Assembly: GCA_016787265.1 (NCBI GenBank)
Contig: JAEUVF010000001.1
Coordinates: 1 to 64,000, forward strand
DNA: 64,000 nt
Source of the DNA: Flavipsychrobacter sp.
GTDB lineage: Bacteria; Bacteroidota; Bacteroidia; Chitinophagales; Chitinophagaceae
Direction of reading: 5' to 3'
Shown: piece by piece, positions 7,624 through 16,564 of the stretch
Position numbering within the stretch: the stretch's first letter is position 1
Layout of the letters: each line of letters opens with the position of its first letter
Translations under genes and position numbers: made by a program
The notes under the pieces: generated by a model
What the model saw: only the letters and a program-made list of their open reading frames with translations
Told to the model about the DNA's origin: nothing
Database searches by the model: none

Positions 7624-8916
7624 TTAATGATCGTCATGCCCTCCAGCATTGCTCAGTTTGGCATTAATGAAGAAGGCTCCCTTTGTAACTATTTTTGCGT
7701 CTTTTGGAATATTAGTTACAGGAGTGATTACCGTATATCCCAATTCGGAAACGCCTTTCGCTACTTCGATCTTTTCAAAGTTCATTTTAGGTTCGCTTTG
7801 TTGGTTCTCGGCAACATGATCGTGTTTTTCGCCTTCTTTGTGTTCATCACCTCCTTCTTCATGACCGGCTTCAGGTTCTTTGTCTGTGTGAACGAAAATG
7901 TAGAATTTACCTTCCGCCTCAACAATGGCCTCATTTGGCACCGTAGGTGCCATAACATTTTCTACACTCACCATTCCTGTGATGTTCATGCCATCAATCA
8001 GTCCGGTTTTATTACCTACCACTGTACAGTGCACAGCTACCGTTTTGCTTTCGTTTTCAAATGATGAACCTATATTGAATACTTTTGCATTATATGTTAC
8101 CTGGGGGTTATTGGTGATGGTGAAATTCACCGTTTGTCCCACTTTCATGTAGGGGAGATCCTTTTCAAATACCTGAAGGTCAAGATGGAGCAAACTGTTG
8201 TCTACAATTTCAACAACGGGGGATGACACATCTACATAACTACCGATCTTGGCAAACTCATTACTTATTGTACCACTGACAGGACTTGTAACTACCAATG
8301 CAGCTCTTAGATTATCCCGGTTGATACTTGTCGGATTAATACCCATTAACTGTATCTGCTTTTGCAATGAAGCCTTACGAGCCAATAATGCATTGATATC
8401 GGCTGTAGCACTTTGAAGGTTCTTCAAAGCCCCGGCGTTGCCTTGATTAAGCTCTTTCTGACGATTTAATTCCTGCTGCGCCAGGGTAATCTTGCTATCG
8501 ATGGTAATATATTCTTCCTGCAACTGAACAAACTGCGGATTTTCGATGGTGGCAATAACTTGGCCCTTATGGACAAAATCACCCAACTGAACACGAAGAC
8601 TTTTAACAACACCTCCATAAAGCGAAGTAGCATTTGCCTTTTTATTATTGGGAACCCTAAGCGCACCATTCGCTTTAATAGAAGCAGTGAGATTTTTATT
8701 TTCGATATTTCCAAGAGTTATTCCAACCGCCTTGATCTGTTCCTGGGTAAGTGATGCAATGGTTGTGGACTCTTCCTCTCCATGCCCTTCTTCGCCTTTG
8801 GCCTCTGCCTTTTTTGCTTCGGCAGTACTACCTTCTCCGGTCTTTTCCTTTCCACCACAGCTATATAAAGAAGATACAAGTATAACTGCAACTAATATTT
8901 TTCCTATGATTTTCAT
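7624..8916 (-). CDS. czcB: CzcB-type periplasmic adaptor of a metal RND efflux pump
   Basis: 430-residue lipoprotein: signal MKIIGKILVAVILVSSLYSC with a lipobox Cys. It connects the inner-membrane RND pump to the outer-membrane channel. The barrel-sandwich, coiled-coil hairpin and beta-barrel order is visible: VVKSLRVQLGDFVHKGQVIA, then helices QEEYITIDSKITLAQQELNR, then SGTISNEFAKIGSYVDVS. Two His/Glu-rich stretches (near the N-terminus, and HEEGGDEHKEGEKHDH around residue 355) are typical of CzcB-type metal binding and suggest Zn, Co or Cd. It ends 18 bp before the HD gene and starts 6 bp after czcA. Confidence 0.92.
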   Translation of the reverse strand: MKIIGKILVAVILVSSLYSCGGKEKTGEGSTAEAKKAEAKGEEGHGEEESTTIASLTQEQIKAVGITLGNIENKNLTASIKANGALRVPNNKKANATSLYGGVVKSLRVQLGDFVHKGQVIATIENPQFVQLQEEYITIDSKITLAQQELNRQKELNQGNAGALKNLQSATADINALLARKASLQKQIQLMGINPTSINRDNLRAALVVTSPVSGTISNEFAKIGSYVDVSSPVVEIVDNSLLHLDLQVFEKDLPYMKVGQTVNFTITNNPQVTYNAKVFNIGSSFENESKTVAVHCTVVGNKTGLIDGMNITGMVSVENVMAPTVPNEAIVEAEGKFYIFVHTDKEPEAGHEEGGDEHKEGEKHDHVAENQQSEPKMNFEKIEVAKGVSELGYTVITPVTNIPKDAKIVTKGAFFINAKLSNAGGHDDH

Positions 8917-8922
8917 TTTATC

Positions 8923-11900
8923 TTATTTGTTATTGAAGTAATTGAATTGGATGGCAGATTGGTTGTACTGATTCATAACATCCAGATAATTTTGACGGAT
9001 ACTGATCGCCTGGTTAAGAAATTGACCCAGGTCTGCAAAACTTATTTCACCGGTTCTATAACTCAGGCTTGCCGCACTAATGATTTCCTCAGCTTGCTTT
9101 AACCCAGAGGTTTCATAGAAATTCAACAAAGTGTAGTTTTTTTCTATATCAGCGATTGCAGAAGCTCTTTGCGTCTGGAATACTTGAGTTTGGTAAGACA
9201 GCGCCTTTTCCTGTACTTCTTTTTCAGCCACTGCAACCCTGACTTTATTCCGGTAGGCTCCGGTTCCGAACAATGGGAAGGATGCCATTACCGAAAATCC
9301 GGAGAAAGGGTCTTTCGCACCCCACACCCGCTGACTGAAGAACCGACCCGAAAACTCCGGCTTATTGGTATTCTGCTGAACTTTAATATTGGAAGATGCA
9401 ATATTTACATTCTGTTCCTGTAAGGCCAATACCGGGTGGCTGGCGGTATTTTCCAACAATTCAACTTCTACTTTTTTAAGTGGTTCGGCCACCGGGAGCA
9501 ACCACTCATTTTGATTTAAAAGCATCATCAATTGTTGTTGTTGTACCGTCATTGCCTTCTTGTTCTGTTCAAGGAAAGCCTGTAATTCCCGCAGCTTTGC
9601 CTCTGCCGCTACCTGGTCCAGTTTTGCAACGTCTCCCGTTCTTACACGTACTTCTGTAGTTTTGAACAGCATTGTATATATACTGTCCAAACGTTGAAAA
9701 AGAGCCTGTTTATCCTGTAAATACCAAAGCTGATAATAAGCGGTTCGCACATCTCTTTTGACAACGGCATTTAAAACATCGGTATTGAGTTCAGCATATT
9801 TGAGTTGTTCCCTGAAATAATTTTTCCGGGCTGCATATAGACCAGGCCAGGCAATACCTTGCGACAAACCTATTTTTAAAATACCTACGTTATCGGAAGG
9901 ACGTAAGTCCTCGTTTTCAGCAAACACACCTGTTTTGGGAATATCAGTTGCCGTCTTCACATTTAGAGAAGCACTTTTGATTTGAGCAGTATTCACACCA
10001 AATTGTTGATTGCCCTTTAACGCTGTACCTATAGCGTTATCTATTGAAATCCGCTGTTGTTGCTGTGCCTTAACAGATGAAAAGCCTCCCAAGAACAGCA
10101 AGATCACTACTGCCATTGTTTTCATGCCTTTGCCTTTGATATTTGGTTTCGAGTTGAAGATGATGTATAGGAGTGGCAATACGAACAGCGTTAGAAATGT
10201 CGCTGTGATCAATCCGCCAATCACAACGGTCGCCAGGGGCTTTTGCACCTCCGCACCGGCACTGGTACTGATAGCCATAGGCAGAAAGCCCAAAGAGGCC
10301 ACCGTTGCCGTCATTAATACCGGGCGCAAACGCGTCATCGTACCTTCTTTGACCCTTTGGAACACATCATCCAAACCTTCTTTTTTTAACTGATTAAACG
10401 TTCCTATTAGCACGATACCATTTAATACAGCAACCCCAAACAGGGCAATAAATCCGATACCCGCACTGATACTGAAAGGCATCCCCCGAAGCATTAATGC
10501 AAAGACACCTCCTATGGCACTCATGGGGATTGCGGTAAATATTAAAGTAGCCTGCTTAAAGGAGTGAAACGTGAAATACAATAACATAAAAATTAGCAGT
10601 AGCGAAACAGGAACTGCGATCATCAGGCGGTCACTCGCTTTTTGCAGATTCTCAAACTGTCCGCCATAAGTGAAGTAATATCCGGAAGGCAGCTTGACTT
10701 TAGCTGACAACTGTTGCTGTATATCTTCCACGACACTCTGCACATCCCTGCCAGCAACGTTGAACCCTATAACAATACGGCGTTTTCCTGCTTCCCGGCT
10801 TATTTGCGCAGGTCCCAACTTGTATTCAACATTTGCAATCTGGGATAGCGGTATTTGTATGCCTGTACTTGTAGGTATCATCAGGTTATTTACATCATCT
10901 ATACTGCTTCTATGTGCACTATCCAACCGGACAACCAAATCAAATCGTCTTTCGTTTTCATATACTTGGCCCGAGCTTTTGCCAGCAAAAGCGGTACTCA
11001 CCACGTCATTTACGTCCTGTATTGTCAACCCGTAGTTGGCAATACGAGTGCGATCATATTCAACATTGATCTGCGGAAGCCCGCTAACCCGCTCGACCTG
11101 GGGAGAAGTAGCACCGGGTACACCTTGAATAACCTCACTTACTCTATTCGCATAAGAAGCCAGCGTGTCGATATTCTCACCAAAGATCTTGACTGCTACA
11201 TCCTGTCTGATCCCCGTCATCAGCTCATTAAAACGCATCTGGATCGGCTGGTTTTTTTCAAAGAACACACCTGGTATAACTTCCAGCTTTTCCATTATAG
11301 CATCTGCGAGTTCCGTATAACTTCGTCCAGATTTCCATTCATCCTGAGGTTTAAGGACGACCATTAAGTCTGTAGCTTCAGGAGGCATCGGATCTGTAGG
11401 CACTTCGGCTGCGCCTGTTTTACCTACAACCATCTTGACTTCATCGAATTGTTTGATAATTCGCGAAGCCTGCATGGAAGTTTCGATACTTTGATTCAAG
11501 GAACTTCCCTGTGGTAGAATACAGTGAAACGCATAGTCTCCCTCTTGTAGTTGAGGAATGAACTCTCCACCCATTCTGCTGAAGAAAAATATGGCAATAG
11601 CAAAAATGCCAACGGTGACACCCACTACAACATATTTAATCCGGATAGCTTTTTGTAACAATGGTTGATACCAACTTTGTAATCTGCCCATCATCTTGTC
11701 ACTAAATGTGCGTTTGTGACTGGGTTTCTTTGATAAAAACAAAGCACACATCATAGGGATATAGGTCAGTGATAATATCAATGCTCCGAAAATGGCAAAG
11801 CCAACTGTCTGGGCCATTGGGCGGAACATTTTGCCTTCAACACCAACCAAAGTAAGAATGGGGATATATACAATGAGGATAATGATTTCTCCAAAAGCAG

Positions 11901-13242
11901 CACTGGTACGTATTTTGGACGCCGAGGTAAATACTTCATCATCCATTTCAGATTGAGTCAGCTTGGCCGTCGATTTTCGCAGACCAAGATGGTGCATGGT
12001 AGCTTCAACGACGATAACAGCCCCATCTACGATCAGCCCGAAGTCTATAGCTCCCAAACTCATCAGGTTGGCGCTCACTCCGAATACGTTCATCATTCCA
12101 AGTGCAAATAACATTGCAAGGGGAATGGCAGATGCTACGATCAATCCGGCCCGGAAATTCCCAAGGAACAATACCAGTACAAAAATCACTATCAGCGCTC
12201 CTTCAATCAAATTCTTTTCCACTGTACTGATAGCACGACCCACAAGATCAGTCCTGTCCAGGTATGGTTCGATCGTAATATCATCAGGTAGCGACTGCTG
12301 AATAGTAGGCAGCTTTTCTTTTATCCGCTTAACCACCTCGTTACTGTTTTCCCCTTTCAACATCATCACTACGCCGCCTACAGCGTCTACTTCTCCATTA
12401 TAAGTTAAAGCGCCATACCTTACTGCGTTGCCAAATTTTACTTCAGCAACGTCATTAATATATATTGGCACGGCTCCGGAATTTTTGACCACAATCCTTC
12501 TAACGTCATCTAAAGACGTTACCAGACCTATACCTCTGATAAAATAGGCATTTGGCTTTTTGTCGATATATGCCCCCCCCGTGTTCTGGTTGTTCTTTTC
12601 AAGAGCTGTAAAAATATCCGGGATACTTACTCCCATTGCTCTCAACCTATCGGGATTCACAGCAACTTCGTATTGCTTCAATTGACCTCCAAAGCTGTTC
12701 ACTTCGGCAATACCCGGAGTACCATATAATTGCCTGGCAACGATCCAATCCTGCATCGTGCGAAGGTCTTTTGCGTTGTATTTGCTTTCGCTTCCCTTTT
12801 TAGGGTGAATGATATACTGGTACACTTCGCCTAAACCTGTACTGACCGGTGCCATTTCCGGCGTTCCGATTCCCTGAGGAATTTTATCAACAGCCTCTTT
12901 GAGTCTTTCATTGATGAGCTGCCTGGCAAAGTATATGTCTACTTCCTCTTCAAAAACAACGGTTATCACCGAAAGTCCGAAACGGGAAATACTGCGGATT
13001 TCTTCGATTTTCGGAACATTGGCAATACTTTGCTCTATGGGAAAGGTTACCAGTTGTTCTACTTCTTGTCCTGCCAATGTTGGACAGGTAGTAAATATCT
13101 GAACCTGATTGTTGGTAATATCAGGGACGGCATCTATGGGCAATTTGGTGGCACTCCACGCTCCCCATATTATAAGTAACAAAGTCATTAAACCAATAAT
13201 GATTTTGTTCTTTATACTGAATTTAATAATACGATCTAACAC
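8923..13242 (-). CDS. czcA: CzcA/CusA RND metal pump fused to a TolC-like outer-membrane domain
   Basis: 1439 residues. Residues 1-1039 are a full heavy-metal RND proton antiporter. The proton-relay acidic residues of TM4, AIDFGLIVDGAVIVVE (D400, D406, E413), are intact, the N-terminal SIKNKIIIGLMT helix is present, and the late membrane bundle ends with FVLPLLYIIFNSKP. Residues 1040-1439 form a CzcC/TolC-like domain (IDNAIGTALKGNQQ, long coiled-coil helices). At the joint the sequence reads MKTMAVVILLFLGGFSSVKAQ, a textbook signal peptide, with its own ATG at 10125. The protein therefore combines pump and channel. Fused czcA-czcC genes are known in Bacteroidota. It leads the efflux operon, with czcB 6 bp downstream. 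Confidence 0.93.
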   Translation of the reverse strand: MLDRIIKFSIKNKIIIGLMTLLLIIWGAWSATKLPIDAVPDITNNQVQIFTTCPTLAGQEVEQLVTFPIEQSIANVPKIEEIRSISRFGLSVITVVFEEEVDIYFARQLINERLKEAVDKIPQGIGTPEMAPVSTGLGEVYQYIIHPKKGSESKYNAKDLRTMQDWIVARQLYGTPGIAEVNSFGGQLKQYEVAVNPDRLRAMGVSIPDIFTALEKNNQNTGGAYIDKKPNAYFIRGIGLVTSLDDVRRIVVKNSGAVPIYINDVAEVKFGNAVRYGALTYNGEVDAVGGVVMMLKGENSNEVVKRIKEKLPTIQQSLPDDITIEPYLDRTDLVGRAISTVEKNLIEGALIVIFVLVLFLGNFRAGLIVASAIPLAMLFALGMMNVFGVSANLMSLGAIDFGLIVDGAVIVVEATMHHLGLRKSTAKLTQSEMDDEVFTSASKIRTSAAFGEIIILIVYIPILTLVGVEGKMFRPMAQTVGFAIFGALILSLTYIPMMCALFLSKKPSHKRTFSDKMMGRLQSWYQPLLQKAIRIKYVVVGVTVGIFAIAIFFFSRMGGEFIPQLQEGDYAFHCILPQGSSLNQSIETSMQASRIIKQFDEVKMVVGKTGAAEVPTDPMPPEATDLMVVLKPQDEWKSGRSYTELADAIMEKLEVIPGVFFEKNQPIQMRFNELMTGIRQDVAVKIFGENIDTLASYANRVSEVIQGVPGATSPQVERVSGLPQINVEYDRTRIANYGLTIQDVNDVVSTAFAGKSSGQVYENERRFDLVVRLDSAHRSSIDDVNNLMIPTSTGIQIPLSQIANVEYKLGPAQISREAGKRRIVIGFNVAGRDVQSVVEDIQQQLSAKVKLPSGYYFTYGGQFENLQKASDRLMIAVPVSLLLIFMLLYFTFHSFKQATLIFTAIPMSAIGGVFALMLRGMPFSISAGIGFIALFGVAVLNGIVLIGTFNQLKKEGLDDVFQRVKEGTMTRLRPVLMTATVASLGFLPMAISTSAGAEVQKPLATVVIGGLITATFLTLFVLPLLYIIFNSKPNIKGKGMKTMAVVILLFLGGFSSVKAQQQQRISIDNAIGTALKGNQQFGVNTAQIKSASLNVKTATDIPKTGVFAENEDLRPSDNVGILKIGLSQGIAWPGLYAARKNYFREQLKYAELNTDVLNAVVKRDVRTAYYQLWYLQDKQALFQRLDSIYTMLFKTTEVRVRTGDVAKLDQVAAEAKLRELQAFLEQNKKAMTVQQQQLMMLLNQNEWLLPVAEPLKKVEVELLENTASHPVLALQEQNVNIASSNIKVQQNTNKPEFSGRFFSQRVWGAKDPFSGFSVMASFPLFGTGAYRNKVRVAVAEKEVQEKALSYQTQVFQTQRASAIADIEKNYTLLNFYETSGLKQAEEIISAASLSYRTGEISFADLGQFLNQAISIRQNYLDVMNQYNQSAIQFNYFNNK

Positions 13243-13388
13243 AGTGTATTTTGTTATTTAACGCTTAGTAAAAAGATATGTAGTCCTTTTCTCAGAATGG
13301 AAAAAGGCGGGAAAGATGCGTGCTGTGTATTGTTATACGTAAATTGTACAACACCTGATCAAAGCCGAAAAGCAATGATGTTACGGAC

Positions 13389-13409
13389 GATATGCACAAA
13401 ATGCATATC
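13389..13409. promoter_or_regulatory. Perfect inverted repeat, candidate operator of the metal operon
   Basis: GATATGCA, 5-bp spacer CAAAA, then TGCATATC: 8-bp perfect arms. It lies in the 194-bp gap between czcA (start 13242) and the Cys-rich gene (ends 13437), where the efflux operon promoter should be. No T-run follows on either strand, so it is unlikely to be a terminator. No regulator gene is in the island segment seen here, so the binding protein is unknown. Confidence 0.45.
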
Positions 13410-13436
13410 AAACGATAAGACACGATCTAAAAGAAA

Positions 13437-13760
13437 TTAAGCGTTAAATCTCGGCGGCTGCCAAATATTTCCGGAGTAGTTGGAAACAAAAAAACAATCC
13501 CTTATTGAAACCTTTTTGGCTTTAAATTCTCGTAAAGGGATATTAAATTCTGGTAAGTTAAACTTAAAGGAGGTTACTGAAACACTGCAACAAGTGCACT
13601 GGCAAAACGGGGAACAATTATCGTCTTTGTCTTGATTATGATTATGACTAAGGTCTTTGGATGGAGATTTTAGTTCCGCACAAACATTCTTAGCATCGCT
13701 GCACGGAGCACCGAAAAGTGCCGTGAAGTAAATTACTAATATGGTTGCTATCCATTTCAT
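13437..13760 (-). CDS. Small exported Cys-rich protein preceding the czc operon
   Basis: 107 residues with an N-terminal hydrophobic segment (MKWIATILVIYFTALFGAPC) that looks like a signal peptide. A His/Asp stretch (SHNHNQDKDDN) and a Cys cluster, CSPFCQCTCCSV, follow. It resembles the small DUF6660-type proteins often found next to CzcA genes in Bacteroidota (recalled, not searched). The Cys/His content suggests periplasmic metal binding or sensing. It is on the same strand as czcA, 194 bp upstream, with the palindrome between them, so it may be separately transcribed. Confidence 0.72.
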   Translation of the reverse strand: MKWIATILVIYFTALFGAPCSDAKNVCAELKSPSKDLSHNHNQDKDDNCSPFCQCTCCSVSVTSFKFNLPEFNIPLREFKAKKVSIRDCFFVSNYSGNIWQPPRFNA

Positions 13761-14290
13761 GCAAGTGCAAATTTAAGAAAAAAATCCGTGCAATACTGTT
13801 GCAAAAATCACTTTTTTTCCTTATAGATACTATTTTCTCTAAAATGGGGTGGTTAATAGAATCGAGCTGATTAGTTAGTTAATAGCCGACAAAATGTTCG
13901 AGTAACCGGAGAAATGCCCTATGGATAACAGATTTGCTTCATAAAGTCGTTCTTCAGATATCCTGAACCACAAAACAAATGGTAACAAAAACGTTAACTA
14001 TAATTAGCGAAAAAAATTATGTTTTTGCAACATTGTATAAAAAATACAGGGTTTTTCAACCCCCATATTTAGCTGGTATTAATAGCTTTTTTCTGAAACC
14101 AATTTCCTCAAATCCTCCAAAAAGTGGTTCGAAAATTGTCCCGACAGGACGACCGAAAAAAGGAGTTGCAGTTGTGCAGCTCCTTTTTCATTTATATACT
14201 GCTGCTATTGAGGCGAGTTAATTCCGAACTTTACAATTGTACTGTTGTTATCCCATCACTCAACGAATTTTAAAACGCTCAATATAAGTT
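13761..14290. other. Non-coding stretch at the island/host junction
   Basis: 530 bases without a convincing gene. An open frame at 13979-14221 has low-complexity codon content and no recognisable domain; I treat it as spurious. The segment contains a terminator (14156-14188) and, just before it, GTGGTTCGAAA and GTCCCGACAGGAC (14125-14149), which faintly recall the 3' part of a tRNA or an integration-site remnant. Base composition changes here from AT-richer (left) to more GC-rich coding (right). Confidence 0.4.
14156..14188. terminator. Rho-independent terminator, probably bidirectional
   Basis: An A-run (14156-14161), stem GGAGTTGCA (14162-14170), loop GTTG, stem TGCAGCTCC (14175-14183) with one G-T pair, and a T-run (14184-14188). 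The flanking A and T runs allow termination in both directions. No plus-strand gene precedes it, so it may be left over from an RNA gene or element that once lay here. Confidence 0.75.
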
Positions 14291-15364
14291 ATGTCATCCT
14301 CCTCCATACCCACCAAACCTGTCAAAGCCTTTGGAGCCCAGGCTGCCGATGCGCCTTTGAACCAGCTCAATATTAACCGTCGTGCACCACAGCCCCACGA
14401 TGTGGAAATTGAAATTCTCTATTGTGGAGTTTGTCATTCTGATTTACATACGGCCAGAAACGAATGGCATGGGACTATTTATCCCTGTGTACCCGGACAT
14501 GAAATCGTTGGCCGCGTGGTTAGCGTAGGTGCCCATGTGAAAAAATTTAAAGTAGGTGATCATGCTGCAGTTGGTTGCCTGGTTGATAGCTGCCGCGATT
14601 GTGATTACTGCAAGGAAGACCTCGAACAATATTGCAGCACCGGTCATACCCAAACCTATAATTCTCCCGATAAACATCTTGGAACTCCCACCTATGGAGG
14701 GTATTCAGAGAGCATTGAAGTAGATGAAGCTTTCGTGTTGCGGGTGCCTGAAAATCTCGATCTCGCGGCAACCGCCCCCTTGCTCTGCGCCGGTATCACC
14801 ACCTATTCTCCTTTGAAGCATTGGAAGGTGGGACCGGGAAAAAAAGTCGGTATTGTTGGGTTAGGCGGATTAGGACATATGGGTGTTAAACTCGCTAAAG
14901 CGATGGGTGCCGAGGTGATTGTTTTCACCACCTCTCCTTCTAAAGTGGCAGATGCCAAAAGGCTTGGGGCAGATGATGTGGTCTTGTCCAAAGACGAAGC
15001 GCAGATGCAACGGTATGCAGGTAAACTGCATTTTATTTTAGATGCCGTATCAGCACAGCATGATATCAATTCCTATCTCAGTCAGTTACGGGTCGATGGT
15101 GCGCTGGTATTGGTAGGTGCACCCGAAAATCCGCTACCGGTTGCTCCTTTCAGTCTGATACCAATGCGCAAGACTTTCGCAGGTTCCATGATCGGTGGCA
15201 TCGCACAAACACAGGAAACGCTGGATTTCTGCGGAGAACATAATATTGTTTCTGATATCGAAATGATCCGCATGCAGGACATCAATGAAGCCTATGAACG
15301 CCTCCTGAAAGGGGATGTGAAATATCGCTTTGTGATTGATATGGCTTCCCTGAAGCAGTCCTGA
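14291..15364 (+). CDS. Zinc-dependent NAD(P) alcohol dehydrogenase (YahK/cinnamyl-alcohol type)
   Basis: 357 residues, medium-chain dehydrogenase. Catalytic zinc ligands C48, H70-E71 and C166 and the structural zinc cysteines C101, C104, C107 and C115 are all present. The Rossmann fingerprint is GLGGLGHMG (190-198). The family reduces aldehydes to alcohols, mostly with NADPH, and includes E. coli YahK. The gene stands alone between two terminators and is probably monocistronic. It is the first gene right of the metal island and its codon use resembles the following operons. Confidence 0.92.
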   Translation: MSSSSIPTKPVKAFGAQAADAPLNQLNINRRAPQPHDVEIEILYCGVCHSDLHTARNEWHGTIYPCVPGHEIVGRVVSVGAHVKKFKVGDHAAVGCLVDSCRDCDYCKEDLEQYCSTGHTQTYNSPDKHLGTPTYGGYSESIEVDEAFVLRVPENLDLAATAPLLCAGITTYSPLKHWKVGPGKKVGIVGLGGLGHMGVKLAKAMGAEVIVFTTSPSKVADAKRLGADDVVLSKDEAQMQRYAGKLHFILDAVSAQHDINSYLSQLRVDGALVLVGAPENPLPVAPFSLIPMRKTFAGSMIGGIAQTQETLDFCGEHNIVSDIEMIRMQDINEAYERLLKGDVKYRFVIDMASLKQS

Positions 15365-15391
15365 ATTAAGACGGGAATCTTCTTACCAGAT

Positions 15392-15440
15392 GCAGCCGAT
15401 GGGCCAGGATTTCACTCCGGCCATCGGCTGCTTACTTTTT
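15392..15440 (+). terminator. Rho-independent terminator after the alcohol dehydrogenase gene
   Basis: GCAGCCGATGGGCC pairs with GGCCATCGGCTGC (one bulged G) around a 13-base loop, followed by TTACTTTTT. It lies 28 bp after the dehydrogenase stop codon and isolates that gene from the nitrosative-stress operon. Confidence 0.85.
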
Positions 15441-15518
15441 GGTAGTGAACAATAAGCTACTGCTGGTGCCGCCTTGGATAAAGGATAGTCGTGGAGTGGA
15501 TTATTCAGACAAAACTTA

Positions 15519-15565
15519 AATAAAAGTAAATAAATACTTTTATTCAAAAAGAAATCCTATCTTTG
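15519..15565 (+). promoter_or_regulatory. Promoter with 26-bp inverted repeat upstream of ric operon
   Basis: TATCTTTG at 15558-15565 matches the Bacteroidota -7 element TAnnTTTG. Just upstream, AATAAAAGTA (15519-15528) and TACTTTTATT (15535-15544) form a perfect 10-bp inverted repeat with a 6-bp spacer, placed over the -33 region. That position fits repression, or activation by a dimeric regulator. The core is unlike the FNR/DNR box TTGATnnnnATCAA. An Rrf2-type NO or Fe-S sensor is a reasonable guess, but no regulator gene is adjacent. Confidence 0.65.
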
Positions 15566-15591
15566 TTCCATCAAACAATAAAACTTTTTAT

Positions 15592-16557
15592 ATGGCTACC
15601 GCAACAACTGACAATATCCTGAACGTAACCCTCCTGGAGCCACGTCAGAAACACCCAACCATTTTTGCGCGCTTTGATGCGCTGGATCAGGGCGAAAGTC
15701 TCACTATTCACAATGACCATGACCCTAAGCCGCTGTACTACCAGTTACTGGGTGAAAGAGGTAATATTTTTAACTGGGAATACCTGGAGCAGGGACCGGA
15801 GTGGTGGAAAGTGAAGATTAGTAAACATCCTTCAGGTGAACCCAAAGAAACACTGGGACAAATTGCTGCCAAAGACATCCGTAAAGCGCAGGTGTTTAAA
15901 AAATACGGTCTTGATTTTTGTTGTGGAGGTAAAAAAACACTTGACCAGGCCTGTGCGGAAAAAGGGTTGGATGTGTTAGCAGTAGAAAAAGAACTGCAAC
16001 AGACAGATCATCTCGCTGCAGCAACCAGGCCAATTCCTTACCAGGACTGGAGCAGCGATTTCCTGGCAGATTATATTGTAAATACACATCACAGTTATGT
16101 GAAACGCGTACTGCCGGATATTCGTCATTACGCAGCAAAAGTGCAACGTGTTCATGGAGACCGGCATCCCGAATTAAATACGATTCAACCCCTGGTAGAA
16201 GCCCTGGCCAATGAACTGAGTTCACATCTTGTGAAAGAAGAACAAATCCTGTTTCCCTATATAAAGGAACTTGTTGGCGTTAAAAATCAGAAGGATGGAT
16301 TAACCGCTTCCCGGTTTGGCAGTATTGAAAACCCTGTTCATATGATGGAGCATGAACACGATACAGCAGGTAACATCCTGGAGCAGATCCGACAATTGAC
16401 AGATAACTATACCCTGCCTGAAGATGCCTGCGCCAGTTATGATCTGTTGTATCGGATGCTGAGCGAATTTGAAGATGATCTGCACCTGCACGTGCATCTT
16501 GAAAATAATATTCTCTTCCCTGCCGCTATTGACCTGGAGAAATCCCTGTTGAATTAA
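15592..16557 (+). CDS. ric: Iron-sulfur cluster repair protein Ric (ScdA/YtfE) with N-terminal DUF2249
   Basis: 321 residues in three modules: DUF2249 (about 10-80, with LTIHNDHDPKPLYYQL), the ScdA_N domain with the conserved GLDFCCGG (C110-C111), and a hemerythrin-like di-iron domain (about 160-310). Candidate iron ligands in the last module include H166/H167, H212 with E216 in HLVKEEQILFP, H254/H256 in MEHEHD, and H302/E304. Ric proteins rebuild Fe-S clusters damaged by NO or peroxide. The extra DUF2249 fused in front is a known variant. It heads a six-gene operon and sits 26 bp behind a TAnnTTTG promoter. Confidence 0.93.
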   Translation: MATATTDNILNVTLLEPRQKHPTIFARFDALDQGESLTIHNDHDPKPLYYQLLGERGNIFNWEYLEQGPEWWKVKISKHPSGEPKETLGQIAAKDIRKAQVFKKYGLDFCCGGKKTLDQACAEKGLDVLAVEKELQQTDHLAAATRPIPYQDWSSDFLADYIVNTHHSYVKRVLPDIRHYAAKVQRVHGDRHPELNTIQPLVEALANELSSHLVKEEQILFPYIKELVGVKNQKDGLTASRFGSIENPVHMMEHEHDTAGNILEQIRQLTDNYTLPEDACASYDLLYRMLSEFEDDLHLHVHLENNILFPAAIDLEKSLLN

Positions 16558-16564
16558 AACCTGA

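Noticed and set aside
7597..8064. 155-residue open frame antisense to czcB
   Set aside because: Composition is a reverse-complement artefact (Phe/His-rich) and the opposite strand encodes a clear adaptor protein.
13979..14221. 80-residue open frame in the island border gap
   Set aside because: It runs through a terminator hairpin and has no family resemblance; the end of the frame is simply the translated stem-loop.
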